From Corynebacterium sphenisci DSM 44792 (GTDB lineage Bacteria > Actinomycetota > Actinomycetes > Mycobacteriales > Mycobacteriaceae): 64,000 nt of DNA. Below are positions 1 through 9,004 of this stretch, piece by piece. Made by a program: the position numbers and the translations under genes. The DNA is taken from positions 930,001 through 994,000 of the forward strand of contig NZ_CP009248.1 of assembly GCF_001941505.1 (NCBI RefSeq). The letters run 5' to 3'. Every line of letters begins with the position of its first letter. Position 1 is the first letter of the stretch. Below the pieces are notes generated by a model that was not told the DNA's origin, did no database searches, and saw only the letters and a program-made list of their open reading frames with translations.

Positions 1-1681
1 GATCGCCGTCGGCGAGATGGGCGCGCAGATCCTTCTTGTCGAACTTGTCCACCGAGGTCTTGTCGATGTGGTCGACGAAGGCCCAGTACTCCGGCAGCAT
101 CCACTTCGGCAGCTTCGGGCGCAGGAAGTCCCGCAGCGACTCCGCGGTGGCCGCGGTGGGCTCGACCCCGTCGATGAGCACGGTCACCGCCAGCGGCCGC
201 TCGCCCCATTTGCGGTCCGGCATCCCGATCACCGCGCATTCCACCACCTCCCGGGCGGCCATCACCAGGTTCTCCAGCTGCGCGGAGTAGATCCACTCGC
301 CCCCGGAGCGGATCACGTCCCGGGCCCGGTCCTGCACGGTGAGGAAGCCGTCCCGGGTGATCGAGCCCACGTCGCCGGTGCGCAGCCAGCCGTCGGCGGT
401 GAACTTCTCCGCGGCGTCCTCCACCGGTTTGCCGCGGAAGGTCGCCGCCCGGCCCCCGGCCTCCTCCTCCGGGGAGTGGTAGTAGCGGGCGGTGACCGTG
501 TTGCCGCGCACCTGCAGCTCCCCCTGGTTGCGGTCGTGCAGGCCCAGCTGCCGGCCCGCCTCGTCGACGATCCGGAACTCCATGATGTCGCCGAAGCGGC
601 CCTGGCTGACCCGGTAGCGGGTGCGCGCCTCCCCGGAGGCGCCCCGCGGGGGCCGGGCCACGGTGCCGATCGGGGAGGTCTCGGTCATCCCCCACAGGTG
701 GGTGACGTCCACGCCGTAGCGCTCCTCCCACATCCGGATCAGCCGCGGCGGGGCCGGGGAGCCGCCCACGAAGATGTCCTGCAGGCTCATCCGCTCCGGG
801 GGGTTGTTGAGGTAGTGCACCATCAGCGAGATCCACAGGGTGGGCACCCCCTGGGCGGCCCGGGGCAGCGAGGTCTCGATGATCTCGGCCAGCTTCGGCG
901 CGGACACGTCCGCCCCGGGGAAGACCAGCGGCGCCCCGCAGGCGAAGGCCGCCAGCGGCACCCCCCAGCTGAGCACGTGGTAGATCGGCACGCAGCACAG
1001 CCAGGGGTCGCCGTGCGCGATCGCGAAGGCGTCCGGGGTGCGCAGGTTCAGGGTGTGCAGGTACAGCGCCCGGTGCGAGTACACCACCGCCTTCGGGGCG
1101 CCCTCGGTGCCGGTGGAGTAGCACATCGCCGCCCCCTCGGTCTCCGGGATCTCCGGCCAGTCGAAGCGGGCCGGCCGGCCGTCGATGAGCTCCTCGTAGG
1201 AGTGCCAGGCCACCCCCTCCGGCAGGTGCGCCGCCGCGGCGGCGAGATCGCCGACCCCGGTGAACACCACCGCGCGCACCCGGGGGCAGTCGCGCAGCAG
1301 CGGGCCGAGCTCCCCGGCCAGCGCCGGGTCGGCGATGATCACCTCGTCGCGGGCGTGGTTGATGATGTGCGTGATCTGATCCGGCATCAGCTGCTTGTTC
1401 AGCGGCTGGAACACCGCCCCCATGGCGGCCACCGCCAGGAAGGCCTCCAGGTGCTCGGCGCAGTTGTACATCAGGGTGCCCACCCGCTGGTCGCCGTCGA
1501 TGCCCAGCTCATCGCGCAGGGCGTGCGCCAGGGCCGCGGCCCGGGCCCCGATCATGGCGAAGGTGGTGGTCTCCGGGCCGTCGGGGCCCCAGGTGGTGAC
1601 CGGGGTGGCGGCGTGGATGGTGCGGCCGTATTCCAGGATCCGCGCCACCGACAGCGGGACCTCCTGCATGGTGCTGCGCAT
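1..1681 (-). CDS. AMP-binding acyl-CoA ligase, AlkK/FadD type (3' end outside window)
   Basis: Adenylate-forming enzyme that would activate a fatty acid to acyl-AMP and then acyl-CoA. Reading the minus strand gives about 560 residues beginning MRSTMQEVPLSVARILEY. Visible motifs are the P-loop YSTGTEGAPKAV (a variant of TSGTTG), GMTETSPIG, the hinge region TGDVGSITRDGF, and KTSVDKFDKKDLR with the C-terminal catalytic lysine close to the window edge, so only a short tail is missing. ATG 1681 is chosen because a TAGGGT -10 box ends six bases upstream (leaderless). It is divergent from rho. The chain-length substrate cannot be told from the sequence; similarity of the middle region to medium-chain (AlkK) ligases is an impression, not a measurement. 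Confidence 0.9.
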   Translation of the reverse strand, partial: MRSTMQEVPLSVARILEYGRTIHAATPVTTWGPDGPETTTFAMIGARAAALAHALRDELGIDGDQRVGTLMYNCAEHLEAFLAVAAMGAVFQPLNKQLMPDQITHIINHARDEVIIADPALAGELGPLLRDCPRVRAVVFTGVGDLAAAAAHLPEGVAWHSYEELIDGRPARFDWPEIPETEGAAMCYSTGTEGAPKAVVYSHRALYLHTLNLRTPDAFAIAHGDPWLCCVPIYHVLSWGVPLAAFACGAPLVFPGADVSAPKLAEIIETSLPRAAQGVPTLWISLMVHYLNNPPERMSLQDIFVGGSPAPPRLIRMWEERYGVDVTHLWGMTETSPIGTVARPPRGASGEARTRYRVSQGRFGDIMEFRIVDEAGRQLGLHDRNQGELQVRGNTVTARYYHSPEEEAGGRAATFRGKPVEDAAEKFTADGWLRTGDVGSITRDGFLTVQDRARDVIRSGGEWIYSAQLENLVMAAREVVECAVIGMPDRKWGERPLAVTVLIDGVEPTAATAESLRDFLRPKLPKWMLPEYWAFVDHIDKTSVDKFDKKDLRAHLADGD

Positions 1682-1687
1682 GGGCCC

Positions 1688-1693
1688 ACCCTA
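1688..1693 (-). promoter_or_regulatory. -10 box of the acyl-CoA ligase gene
   Basis: TAGGGT on the minus strand, six bases before ATG 1681; predicts a leaderless transcript. No convincing -35. Confidence 0.5.
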
Positions 1694-1781
1694 GCCGGAG
1701 GCCCCCGGCCCCGGGCGCGGCCGGGGCCGGGCGCCCGGCGGGCCCGGGCGCGGCGCGACACACCGGGCGGGCCCGCCCCGG

Positions 1782-1811
1782 TTGCCCGCGGGGCGGTGCC
1801 GGGGCTACCCT
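1782..1811 (+). promoter_or_regulatory. Putative rho promoter
   Basis: TTGCCC (1782-1787), an 18-base spacer, then TACCCT (1806-1811). The start of transcription would fall at about 1818-1820, directly at the ATG of a short leader ORF, giving rho a mRNA leader of about 240 bases. Confidence 0.45.
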
Positions 1812-1819
1812 CTAGGGCG

Positions 1820-1933
1820 ATGGCCGACGCGGCCGACCCCGCACCCAGCCCGCCCCGTGACGGGCGCAGCGGCGAGTCCCAGCTCTTCCCCCGCATCGGC
1901 GCCATCCACCCCACATCTTTTCCCGCCGCGTGA
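1820..1933 (+). CDS. Putative leader peptide upstream of rho (37 codons)
   Basis: A 37-codon ORF starts MADAADPAPSPPRDG and ends in TGA at 1931-1933, about 130 bases before rho. Its ATG lies eight bases after the TACCCT box, so it could be read from a leaderless mRNA. A perfect 7-bp hairpin follows its stop (1943-1959). E. coli rho also has a short leader ORF (rhoL) within an autoregulated leader; a similar role here is inference from position only. The peptide resembles nothing I recognise, and it could be a chance ORF in GC-rich DNA. Confidence 0.35.
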   Translation: MADAADPAPSPPRDGRSGESQLFPRIGAIHPTSFPAA

Positions 1934-2060
1934 GCGGGGCCCGCGTCCGGCTCGGACGCCCGGGTCCACCGCGGGCGGGCGCACGCCGCCCCATTGACGG
2001 GCCGGGTTCCCAATCGTCCCCGGCCGTGAAGCGGGTGGGGACCACCAGGAAAGGACATCC
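1934..2060 (+). other. Rho mRNA leader, structured untranslated part
   Basis: Contains the hairpin GCGTCCG-GCT-CGGACGC (1943-1959) and the ribosome site AGGAAAGGA just before the GTG start of rho. A TTGACG at 1994-1999 has no matching -10 box. Confidence 0.4.
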
Positions 2061-3953
2061 GTGACCGATACGGACACCAACGCCCAGGGCCAGCAGGAGA
2101 ACCTGCCCGCGCTCCGGATGACGGAGCTGCGCGCGATCGCCGCCAAGAAGGGGATCCGGGGCATCTCCGCCATGCGCAAGCATGAGCTCATCGCCGCCAT
2201 CCAGGGCCACGGCGGCGGCGCCGCCCCGGCGCAGCAGGCCCCCGCCAAGCGGCGGGAGGAGCCCGCCGGCGGCGCGGAGGACCGCGGCGGGGACGACTCC
2301 CGCGGCGGGGACGGCAACCGCGGTAAGGACGACTCCCGCGGCGGCGACGATGGCAACCGCGGGGGCAACGACCACCGCGGCAACGACGGCAACCGCGGCG
2401 GCGACGACGACCACCGCGGCGGCAGCGACGGCAACCGCGGCGGCAACGACGGCAACCGCGGCGGGGGCAACGACAACGCCGACGGCGGCGAGTCCCGCTC
2501 CCGCTCCCGGCGCAACCGGCGCAACCGCAACCGCGGCGGGGGCGATCAGGGCGGGGGCCAGAACCAGGGCAACCAGAACCAGGGCGGCTCCGGCGAGGGC
2601 AACCAGAACCAGGGCGGCGGCGGCCAGGGCGGCCGCAACCGCAACCGGGGCGACCAGGGCGACGGCGGCTCCGGCGGGGGCCGGCGCAACCGGCGCAACC
2701 GCCGGGACCGGCGCGGCCGGGACGGCTCCGGCGGCGGCGGGGGCGACGAGATCCGCGAGGACGACGTGCTGCAGCAGGTCGCCGGGATCGTCGACGTGCT
2801 CGACAACGGCTCCGGCTTCGTGCGCACCTCCGGGTACCTGCCCGGGCACAGCGACGTCTACGTCTCCCAGAACAACGTGCGCAAGTACGGGCTGCGCAAG
2901 GGCGATGCGGTGGTCGGCCAGGTGCGGATGCCGCGCGACGGCTCCGGCGCCGGCCAGGTCACCCACGGCTCCGGCCGCAACAAGCGCAAGTACAACCCGC
3001 TGGTGCGGGTCGACTCGGTCAACGGGCTCGACCCGGAGCAGGTGAAGAACCGGGCCCAGTTCTCCCGGCTCACCCCGCTGTACCCGAACCAGCGGCTGCG
3101 CCTGGAGACCGACCCGAAGATCCTGACCACCCGGGTGATCGACCTGATCATGCCGATCGGCAAGGGCCAGCGCGCGCTCATCGTCTCCCCGCCGAAGGCG
3201 GGCAAGACCACGATCATGCAGAACATCGCCAACGCGATCGCCACCAACAACCCCGAGTGCTACCTCATGGTCGTCCTCGTCGACGAGCGGCCGGAGGAGG
3301 TCACCGACATGCAGCGCTCGGTGCGCGGCGAGGTCATCGCCTCCACCTTCGACCGGCCGCCGAGCGACCACACCGCGGTCGCCGAGCTCGCCATCGAGCG
3401 GGCCAAGCGCCTGGTGGAGCAGGGCAAGGACGTCGTGGTGCTGCTCGACTCGATCACCCGCCTGGGCCGGGCGTACAACAACTCCTCGCCCGCCTCCGGG
3501 CGGATCCTCTCCGGCGGCGTGGACTCCAACGCGCTCTACCCGCCGAAGCGCTTCCTCGGCGCGGCCCGCAACATCGAGGAGGGCGGTTCGCTGACCATCG
3601 TGGCCACCGCCATGGTGGAGACCGGCTCCGCCGGCGACATGGTCATCTTCGAGGAGTTCAAGGGCACCGGCAACGCGGAGCTGAAGCTGGACCGGCGGAT
3701 CTCCGAGCGCCGGGTGTTCCCGGCGGTGGACGTCAACCCCTCCGGCACCCGCAAGGACGAGCTGCTGCTCGGCCTGGAGGAGTCCCGGGTGATGCACAAG
3801 CTGCGCCGGATCCTCTCCGCCCTGGACCCGCAGGACGCCATCGACCTGCTCATCAAGCAGCTGAAGAAGACCCCGACGAACCGGGAGTTCCTCGCCCAGG
3901 TCGCCTCCAGCGCGCCGATGGCCGCCGACGTCGACGTCGACGACATGGTCTGA
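2061..3953 (+). CDS. rho: Transcription termination factor Rho
   Basis: Hexameric RNA-dependent ATPase that ends transcription. The 630 residues start at GTG 2061 behind AGGAAAGGA. Order of parts: Rho N-terminal helical domain (about 14-47), a low-complexity insertion of Gly, Asn, Arg and Asp (about 51-230), the cold-shock-like RNA-binding domain (about 236-310), then the ATPase core with Walker [12 protein letters not shown] (about 377-387), the [14 protein letters not shown] segment and the Q-loop region [16 protein letters not shown]. coli Rho is about 420 residues; the excess is almost all the insertion, a known feature of actinobacterial Rho thought to bind RNA. It is the first gene of a tight rho-prfA-prmC cluster. 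Confidence 0.98.
   Translation: MTDTDTNAQGQQENLPALRMTELRAIAAKKGIRGISAMRKHELIAAIQGHGGGAAPAQQAPAKRREEPAGGAEDRGGDDSRGGDGNRGKDDSRGGDDGNRGGNDHRGNDGNRGGDDDHRGGSDGNRGGNDGNRGGGNDNADGGESRSRSRRNRRNRNRGGGDQGGGQNQGNQNQGGSGEGNQNQGGGGQGGRNRNRGDQGDGGSGGGRRNRRNRRDRRGRDGSGGGGGDEIREDDVLQQVAGIVDVLDNGSGFVRTSGYLPGHSDVYVSQNNVRKYGLRKGDAVVGQVRMPRDGSGAGQVTHGSGRNKRKYNPLVRVDSVNGLDPEQVKNRAQFSRLTPLYPNQRLRLETDPKILTTRVIDLIMPIGKGQRALIVSPPKAGKTTIMQNIANAIATNNPECYLMVVLVDERPEEVTDMQRSVRGEVIASTFDRPPSDHTAVAELAIERAKRLVEQGKDVVVLLDSITRLGRAYNNSSPASGRILSGGVDSNALYPPKRFLGAARNIEEGGSLTIVATAMVETGSAGDMVIFEEFKGTGNAELKLDRRISERRVFPAVDVNPSGTRKDELLLGLEESRVMHKLRRILSALDPQDAIDLLIKQLKKTPTNREFLAQVASSAPMAADVDVDDMV
2275..2655 (+). repeat. Degenerate short repeats encoding the Rho low-complexity insertion
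   Basis: The DNA repeats variants of a unit reading roughly GACGGCAACCGCGGCGGC (encoding DGNRGG), followed by units encoding NQNQGG. They lie inside rho and keep the frame. Length variation between strains is expected. Confidence 0.7.
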
Positions 3954-3963
3954 GGGGTCCGTC

Positions 3964-5037
3964 ATGTCCGATAACGCAGGCGCCGTCGACGACATCCTCT
4001 CCGAGTACCACGGCCTGGAGATGCAGATGGCCGACCCGGAGCTGCACAATGATCCGGCCGCGGCCCGGCGGGTGGGCAAGCGCTACTCCCAGCTGCAGCC
4101 GGTGGTGGACTGCCACCGCAGGCTCACCCGCGTCGAGGAGGACCTCGGCGCCGCCCGGGAGATGGCCCGGGAGGACGCCGAGTTCGCCGCCGAGGCGGAG
4201 TCCCTGGAGGCGGAGCGGGTGGAGCTGGAGGAGCGGCTCGCCGATCTGCTGGCCCCGCGCGACCCCCATGACGGCGACGACATCGTGATGGAGGTCAAGT
4301 CCGGCGCCGGCGGGGAGGAGGCCGCCCTGTTCGCCGGGGAGCTGCTGCGCATGTACCAGCGCTACGCCGAGCGGCACGGCTTCGTCACCGAGATCCTGGG
4401 CCTGAGCGAATCCGATCTCGGCGGGGTCAAGGACGCCACCGTGTCCATCCGGGCGAAGACGCCCTCCCGCGACGGCGCGTGGAGCGTGTTCAAGTTCGAG
4501 GGCGGGGTGCACCGGGTGCAGCGGGTGCCGGTCACCGAATCCCAGGGCCGGATCCAGACCTCCGCCGCCGGCGTGCTGGTCTACCCGGAGCCCGATGAGG
4601 TCGAGGACGTCGAAATCGACGACAAGGACATCCGGGTGGACGTGTACCGCTCCTCCGGCAAGGGCGGCCAGGGGGTCAACACCACCGACTCGGCGGTGCG
4701 GATCACCCACCTGCCCACCGGGCTGGTGGTGACCTGCCAGAAGGAGCGCTCCCAGATCCAGAACCGGGCCCGGGCGATGCAGGTGCTCGCCGCGCGGCTG
4801 ACCGCGCTGCGCGAGGAGGCCGCCGCCGCGGAGGCCTCCGACGCCCGCCGCTCCCAGGTGCGCACCATGGACCGCTCGGAGCGGGTGCGCACCTACAATT
4901 TCCCGGAGAACCGGATCTCCGATCACCGGATCGGCTACAAGGCGCACAACCTGGACGCCGTGCTCGGCGGGGACATGTCCGATCTGCTCGGCGCCCTGCA
5001 CGACGCCGAGCGCCGGGAGCGCCTGGAGGCGGAGTAG
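3964..5037 (+). CDS. prfA: Peptide chain release factor 1
   Basis: Class I release factor that reads UAA and UAG. The 357 residues hold the catalytic GGQ at 234-236 ([15 protein letters not shown]) and the tripeptide anticodon P-V-T in [13 protein letters not shown], which marks RF1 rather than RF2. It starts at ATG ten bases after the rho stop and abuts prmC, whose GTG follows the prfA stop at once. That pairing is functional: PrmC methylates the GGQ glutamine. Length is normal for the family. Confidence 0.98.
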   Translation: MSDNAGAVDDILSEYHGLEMQMADPELHNDPAAARRVGKRYSQLQPVVDCHRRLTRVEEDLGAAREMAREDAEFAAEAESLEAERVELEERLADLLAPRDPHDGDDIVMEVKSGAGGEEAALFAGELLRMYQRYAERHGFVTEILGLSESDLGGVKDATVSIRAKTPSRDGAWSVFKFEGGVHRVQRVPVTESQGRIQTSAAGVLVYPEPDEVEDVEIDDKDIRVDVYRSSGKGGQGVNTTDSAVRITHLPTGLVVTCQKERSQIQNRARAMQVLAARLTALREEAAAAEASDARRSQVRTMDRSERVRTYNFPENRISDHRIGYKAHNLDAVLGGDMSDLLGALHDAERRERLEAE

Positions 5038-5934
5038 GTGGCCGACCCGGCCCTGCACGAGCTGCTCGCCGCCGCCGCGGCGGAGCTCGCCGCCGCCGGC
5101 TGCGCCGCCCCCGAGGCGGAGGCGCTCCAGCTGGCCTGCCACGCCGCCGGCCGCGATCGCAGCGCGCTGCTGCTCGCCCGCCGGGATCCGGTGCCCGCGG
5201 ACTCCCCGCTGCGCACCCGGCTGCCGGGGCTCATCGCCCGGCGGGCGCGCCGGGAGCCCCTGCAGCACATCATCGGCACCGCGGCGCTGCTCGACGTGGA
5301 GCTCGCCGTGGGCCCGGGGGTGTTCATCCCCCGCCCGGAGACCGAGTGCCTGGTCGACCACTACCTCCGCGGCAATGCGCTGGCCGCCCCGATCGTGGTG
5401 GATCTGTGCACCGGCACCGGGGCCATCGCCCTGGCGGTGGCCGCGGCGATCCCCGGCGCCCGGGTGAGCGCCGTGGAGCGCTCCCCGGAGGCGCTGGCCT
5501 GGGCCCGGCGCAACATCGACGCGGCGGCCGCGGCCCGGCCGGGGCTGCGGATCGCCGAGCGGGTGCGCCTGGTCCGCGGCGACGCCGCCGACCCCGGGCT
5601 GCTGCCCGGGCTGCGCGGCCGGGTGGACGCGGTGCTCACCAACCCCCCGTACGTGCCGGAGGGCTCCGCGGTGGACGCGGAGACCCGGGCGGACCCGCCG
5701 GAGGCGGTGTTCGCCGGCCCCGACGGGCTGGACCTGATCCGGCCGATGGCCCCGGTCATCGCCGCCCTGCTGCGCCCGGGCGGGCACCTTGCCATGGAAC
5801 ATGACGAGCACCAGCACCCGGCGGTGGCGGGGATCCTCGCCACCGCCGGGTTCACCGGGATCACCGCCCGGCGGGACCTCGCCGGCCGGGAACGGTTCAC
5901 CACCGCGGTGCGCGGCGGCGCCGCGGGCGGGTAA
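5038..5934 (+). CDS. prmC: Release factor glutamine N5-methyltransferase
   Basis: SAM-dependent enzyme that methylates the glutamine of the release-factor GGQ motif. The 298-residue product has an N-terminal helical domain, the SAM motif VVDLCTGTGAIALAVA and the substrate-binding NPPY at about 202-205 (LTNPPYVPEG). The GTG start directly follows the prfA stop with no spacer, so translation is probably coupled. The TAA stop lies inside a TAACCT hexamer that may be the -10 box for sua5. Confidence 0.96.
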   Translation: MADPALHELLAAAAAELAAAGCAAPEAEALQLACHAAGRDRSALLLARRDPVPADSPLRTRLPGLIARRARREPLQHIIGTAALLDVELAVGPGVFIPRPETECLVDHYLRGNALAAPIVVDLCTGTGAIALAVAAAIPGARVSAVERSPEALAWARRNIDAAAAARPGLRIAERVRLVRGDAADPGLLPGLRGRVDAVLTNPPYVPEGSAVDAETRADPPEAVFAGPDGLDLIRPMAPVIAALLRPGGHLAMEHDEHQHPAVAGILATAGFTGITARRDLAGRERFTTAVRGGAAGG

Positions 5935-6026
5935 CCTCGTCCACCGGAACGGGCGCGCGCGCCCCGGGCGGCCGCCCGGGCGCGGCCGCGCCGGAGCACC
6001 AGGCGAAGGGACGGCGAGTACGGCCG

Positions 6027-6692
6027 ATGAGCAGGATCTTCGATTGCGCCACGGAGCAGGGCCGGGAGGCCGGCCTGGCCGCCGCCGTGGACGCGGTGCA
6101 GGCCGGCCGGCTGGTGGTCATGCCCACCGACACCGTCTACGGCCTCGGCTGCGACGCCTTCGACAACGCCGCGGTGGCCGCGCTGCTGCGCGCCAAGCAC
6201 CGCGGCCCCGATATGCCGGTGCCGGTGCTGGTGGGCTCCTGGTCCACCGTCGACGGGCTGGTCCGGGAGCGCACCGCCGCCGGGCGCACCCTGGTGGAGG
6301 CCTTCTGGCCGGGCGGGCTGTCCCTGGTGGTGAACCAGGCGCCCAGCCTGCCCTGGGACCTGGGCGACACCCGGGGCACGGTGATGCTGCGGATGCCGCT
6401 GCACCCGGTGGCCATCGAGCTGCTGCGCCGCACCGGACCGATGGCGGTGTCCAGCGCGAACATCTCCGGGCAGGACCCGGCGACCACCGCGCAGCGGGCC
6501 AAGCAGCAGCTGGGCGCGGAGGCGACGGTCTACCTGGACGCCGGGGAGGCCCCGGTGGGCACCCCCTCGACCATCGTGGACCTGTCCACCGGCCGGCCCC
6601 GGGTGCTGCGCGAGGGCGCGGTGGCCCTCGCCGACATCGCCCGGGTGCTCGACGTGGCCCCGGAGGCGCTGCGCGCCCCGGCCGGGGGCTAG
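6027..6692 (+). CDS. L-threonylcarbamoyladenylate synthase (Sua5/YrdC/YwlC family)
   Basis: Makes threonylcarbamoyl-AMP from threonine, bicarbonate and ATP, the first step of the t6A37 modification of ANN-decoding tRNAs. The 221 residues form a YrdC domain with VVMPTDTVYGLGCDAF near the N terminus, the FWPGGLSLVV block and SSANISGQDPATT. The product lacks the extra C-terminal Sua5 domain of longer family members. It sits in a conserved place after prmC and four bases before wecA. A TAACCT box at 5932-5937 may give it its own promoter. Confidence 0.95.
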   Translation: MSRIFDCATEQGREAGLAAAVDAVQAGRLVVMPTDTVYGLGCDAFDNAAVAALLRAKHRGPDMPVPVLVGSWSTVDGLVRERTAAGRTLVEAFWPGGLSLVVNQAPSLPWDLGDTRGTVMLRMPLHPVAIELLRRTGPMAVSSANISGQDPATTAQRAKQQLGAEATVYLDAGEAPVGTPSTIVDLSTGRPRVLREGAVALADIARVLDVAPEALRAPAGG

Positions 6693-6696
6693 CCCG

Positions 6697-8028
6697 GTGC
6701 CCCCGGTGCAGCAGGACCTGCTGGCCGCCGCCGGCGGCGGCGCCGGCGTGCCCATGCGCGAACTGGCGCTGCTCACCCTCGTCGCCGCGGCGGTGACCTA
6801 CCTGCTCACCGGGGTGGTGCGGGTGGTCATGCTGCGCTCCGGGCGGGTGGACGCCCCGCGCAGCCGGGACGTGCACGACATCCCCAAACCGCGCCTGGGC
6901 GGGGCGGCGATGTTCACCGGCATCCTGGTGGCGCTGTGGCTGGCCCGGGAGCTGCCCGCGCTGACCCGCGGCTTCCCGCCGACCACCCCGGACCTCAGCG
7001 CGGTGCTCGCCGCCGCGTCGGTGCTCATCGTGGTCGGCATGGTCGACGACCTCTACGACCTGGACGCGGTGACGAAGTTCCTCGGCCAGGTCTTCGCCGC
7101 GCTGCTGCTCGCCCTCAAGGGCGTCACCTGGTACCTCATCTACCTGCCCTTCGGCGGCGGCGGGGTGCTGGTGCTGGACCCGGTGATCGCCACCGCGGTC
7201 ACCGTGGTGTTCACGGTGACCCTGATCAACGCGATCAACTTCGTCGACGGCATCGACGGCCTCGCCGCGGGCCTGGGCATGATCGCCGCCGGGGCGATCC
7301 TCATCTACTCCATGGTGATGCTGCACGACCAGGGCGGGGCGGTGGCCGCCTACCCGCCGGCGATGATCTCGGCGATGCTGCTCGGCGCCTGCCTGGGCTT
7401 TTTGCCGCACAACTTCGAACCCGCCCGGATCTTCATGGGCGACTCCGGGGCGATGCTCATCGGGCTGCTGCTCGCCGCGGCGTCGATCTCCGCCTCCGGG
7501 CGGATCTCGCCCTCCATGTACGGCGTCGCCGACGCGGTGGCGCTGTGGTCGCCGGTGATCGTGGTCGCCGCGGCGCTGTCCGTGCCGCTGCTGGACCTGG
7601 TGCTCGCGGTGTGGCGGCGCACCCGGGCCGGGATGAGCCCCTTCGCCCCGGACAAGATGCACCTGCACCACCGGCTGCTGGCGATGGGCCACGGGCACCG
7701 GCGGGTGGTGCTGGTGCTGTACTCCTGGGTCTCCGTGGTCGCCTACGCGGCGGTGGCGACCACCGTCTTCCCGCCCCGGTTCGTGGTGCTCAGCTCGGTG
7801 CTGCTGCTCGCCGGGGCGGCCTGGATCACCTTCGGCCGGCGCTCCCCGGCCGGGGCCCGGCCCCGCGACGGGGCCCCCGCCGGAGGCGGGTTCGGCCGGT
7901 GGCCGGAGCCGCCGGCGGCGGCGGGGGAGCGGATCGCCGGCCGGGCCATGCCCCGGGAGGTGCCGCCGCCCGGGGCGGCCGGGTCGGGCGCCCGCCGGCC
8001 CCGCCGCGGCGGCCGCCGCCGGCGCTGA
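6697..8028 (+). CDS. wecA: Polyprenyl-phosphate sugar-1-phosphate transferase (WecA/Rfe/TagO family)
   Basis: Membrane enzyme that moves an aminosugar phosphate (in mycobacteria GlcNAc-1-P, to decaprenyl phosphate) to start the arabinogalactan linker. It has about ten or eleven membrane helices and the family motifs DVHDIPKPRLGG, VDDLYDLD, NFVDGIDGLAAG, FMGDSGAML and the histidine loop DKMHLHHRLLAMGHGHRR. The C-terminal 70 or so residues are a Gly/Ala/Pro/Arg-rich tail without a recognisable domain. GTG 6697 gives 443 residues; GTG 6748 or ATG 6754 (MRELALLTLV) are equally possible and would remove the first non-membrane residues. The gene lies four bases after sua5. Confidence 0.92.
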   Translation: MPPVQQDLLAAAGGGAGVPMRELALLTLVAAAVTYLLTGVVRVVMLRSGRVDAPRSRDVHDIPKPRLGGAAMFTGILVALWLARELPALTRGFPPTTPDLSAVLAAASVLIVVGMVDDLYDLDAVTKFLGQVFAALLLALKGVTWYLIYLPFGGGGVLVLDPVIATAVTVVFTVTLINAINFVDGIDGLAAGLGMIAAGAILIYSMVMLHDQGGAVAAYPPAMISAMLLGACLGFLPHNFEPARIFMGDSGAMLIGLLLAAASISASGRISPSMYGVADAVALWSPVIVVAAALSVPLLDLVLAVWRRTRAGMSPFAPDKMHLHHRLLAMGHGHRRVVLVLYSWVSVVAYAAVATTVFPPRFVVLSSVLLLAGAAWITFGRRSPAGARPRDGAPAGGGFGRWPEPPAAAGERIAGRAMPREVPPPGAAGSGARRPRRGGRRRR

Positions 8029-8057
8029 GGGCCCCGCGGCGCTGAGGGCCCCGCGGC
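8024..8057 (+). repeat. Perfect 17-bp tandem duplication at the end of wecA
   Basis: Two exact copies of a 17-base unit beginning GCTGAGGG (8024-8040 and 8041-8057). The first contains the wecA stop codon. A partial third copy (gaGGGCCCCGCG) follows. Probably a slippage product. Confidence 0.85.
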
Positions 8058-8117
8058 GGGGGAGGGCCCCGCGCCGGGGGCGGGCCGAGGGGCGGCGGGC
8101 CGGATCCGCGGGCCCGG

Positions 8118-8123
8118 TATGAT
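8118..8123 (+). promoter_or_regulatory. -10 box of the atpI-like gene
   Basis: TATGAT, seven bases before GTG 8131. It overlaps an in-frame ATG at 8119, which therefore cannot be the translated start if this box is used. Confidence 0.6.
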
Positions 8124-8130
8124 CCCCGGC

Positions 8131-8598
8131 GTGACCGAGCGCAACGTTGACCCCGCCGCCCCCGACGCCGGGCCCGCCGCCCCGGCCTCCCGGTACGACG
8201 ACTCCCGGCGCCCGCTGGCCTCGGCGGCCCGGCACGGGGCGCTGGCCCTGGCCGCGGTGACCGTGGTCTCGCTGCTCATCTGGGGCGGCAAGGAGGGCCT
8301 GCCCGGGGTGTGGGCGGTGCTGCTGGGCGCGGCCATCGGCGGCGGTTTCGTGCTGCTCACCGTGGCCACGGTGTGGGCCACCGCGCGCACCAGCCCCACG
8401 GTCACCGGGGCGGTGGTGCTCGGCGGCTGGCTGCTGAAGATCATCGCCCTGATCGCGGTGCTGGCGCTCATCCGCGACGCCGGCTTCTACGACCGGATCG
8501 CCTTCGTGGTCACCGTGGCGGTGGTGCTGGTGGCCACCCTCGCCGCCGAGGTGTGGGGGATGGCACAGGAGAACCTGACCTACGCCGGCTCGCGCTGA
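8131..8598 (+). CDS. atpI: AtpI-like membrane protein (ATP synthase accessory)
   Basis: Small hydrophobic protein just upstream of the ATP synthase operon, the usual place of AtpI, which is linked to c-ring assembly or ion supply in other bacteria. After a polar N terminus of about 30 residues there are four membrane helices (for example LALAAVTVVSLLIW and LGGWLLKIIALIAVLALI). I chose GTG 8131 (155 residues) over ATG 8119 because the latter lies within the TATGAT -10 box. Assignment rests on position and topology more than on motifs. Confidence 0.72.
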   Translation: MTERNVDPAAPDAGPAAPASRYDDSRRPLASAARHGALALAAVTVVSLLIWGGKEGLPGVWAVLLGAAIGGGFVLLTVATVWATARTSPTVTGAVVLGGWLLKIIALIAVLALIRDAGFYDRIAFVVTVAVVLVATLAAEVWGMAQENLTYAGSR

Positions 8599-8599
8599 G

Positions 8600-8620
8600 C
8601 CGCCCCGCGGACCGGGGCGG
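8600..8620 (+). terminator. Hairpin after the atpI-like gene
   Basis: CCGCCCC pairs with GGGGCGG across a 7-base loop, starting within the stop codon region. No T-run. A smaller CCCCC/GGGGG hairpin follows at 8671-8685. Confidence 0.45.
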
Positions 8621-8737
8621 GTGCGCTGACCTGCGCCTGCGCCGGCCCACCCGATCGGCGGTGCGCCGATCCCCCGGTGCGGGGGACCCGGTGCGCCGCC
8701 GTCGGGGTTTCCGGGGGTGTCCCGGGTGGGAAAGCAC

Positions 8738-8763
8738 ATTGCCGAACTGTTATCCTCGGCAAT
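8738..8763 (+). promoter_or_regulatory. Putative atp operon promoter with overlapping dyad
   Basis: ATTGCCGA (8738-8745) and its exact complement TCGGCAAT (8756-8763) flank a 10-base loop. The -10-like TATCCT (8751-8756) overlaps the right arm. A transcript from here would have a leader of about 220 bases before atpB, which includes a GCCGCC/GGCGGC hairpin at 8797-8812. The dyad could be an operator or a structure; not matched to a known regulator. Confidence 0.4.
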
Positions 8764-9004
8764 GGGTTAGCCAGCCGAGCCCGTACCAGCCATGAGCCGC
8801 CGTGAGGCGGCGCACCCGGCCTGCGATCTCGGCGGCGGGCCGGCGTCCGCGCCGGGTCGCCGCAGGCTGCGCGCCCCGTGAGCTCCGCCCCGATGTGCGA
8901 GGGAATCCGCGGCGCCGCACGTTAAACGGTCATCCCTCGCACCGCTTGACCTGGTTCTTGCGGCCCAAACACGGGAGAGAACGCTGAGCGTTACAACACT
9001 TGCC

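Noticed and set aside
17..1933. Long plus-strand ORF of 638 codons
   Set aside because: It is antisense to the clear acyl-CoA ligase; low-complexity product without domains. Only its last 37 codons, read from ATG 1820, were kept as a leader candidate.
2275..2655. Regular repeats resembling a small CRISPR or satellite array
   Set aside because: Repeats are degenerate, lack spacers, stay in frame and encode the Rho insertion.
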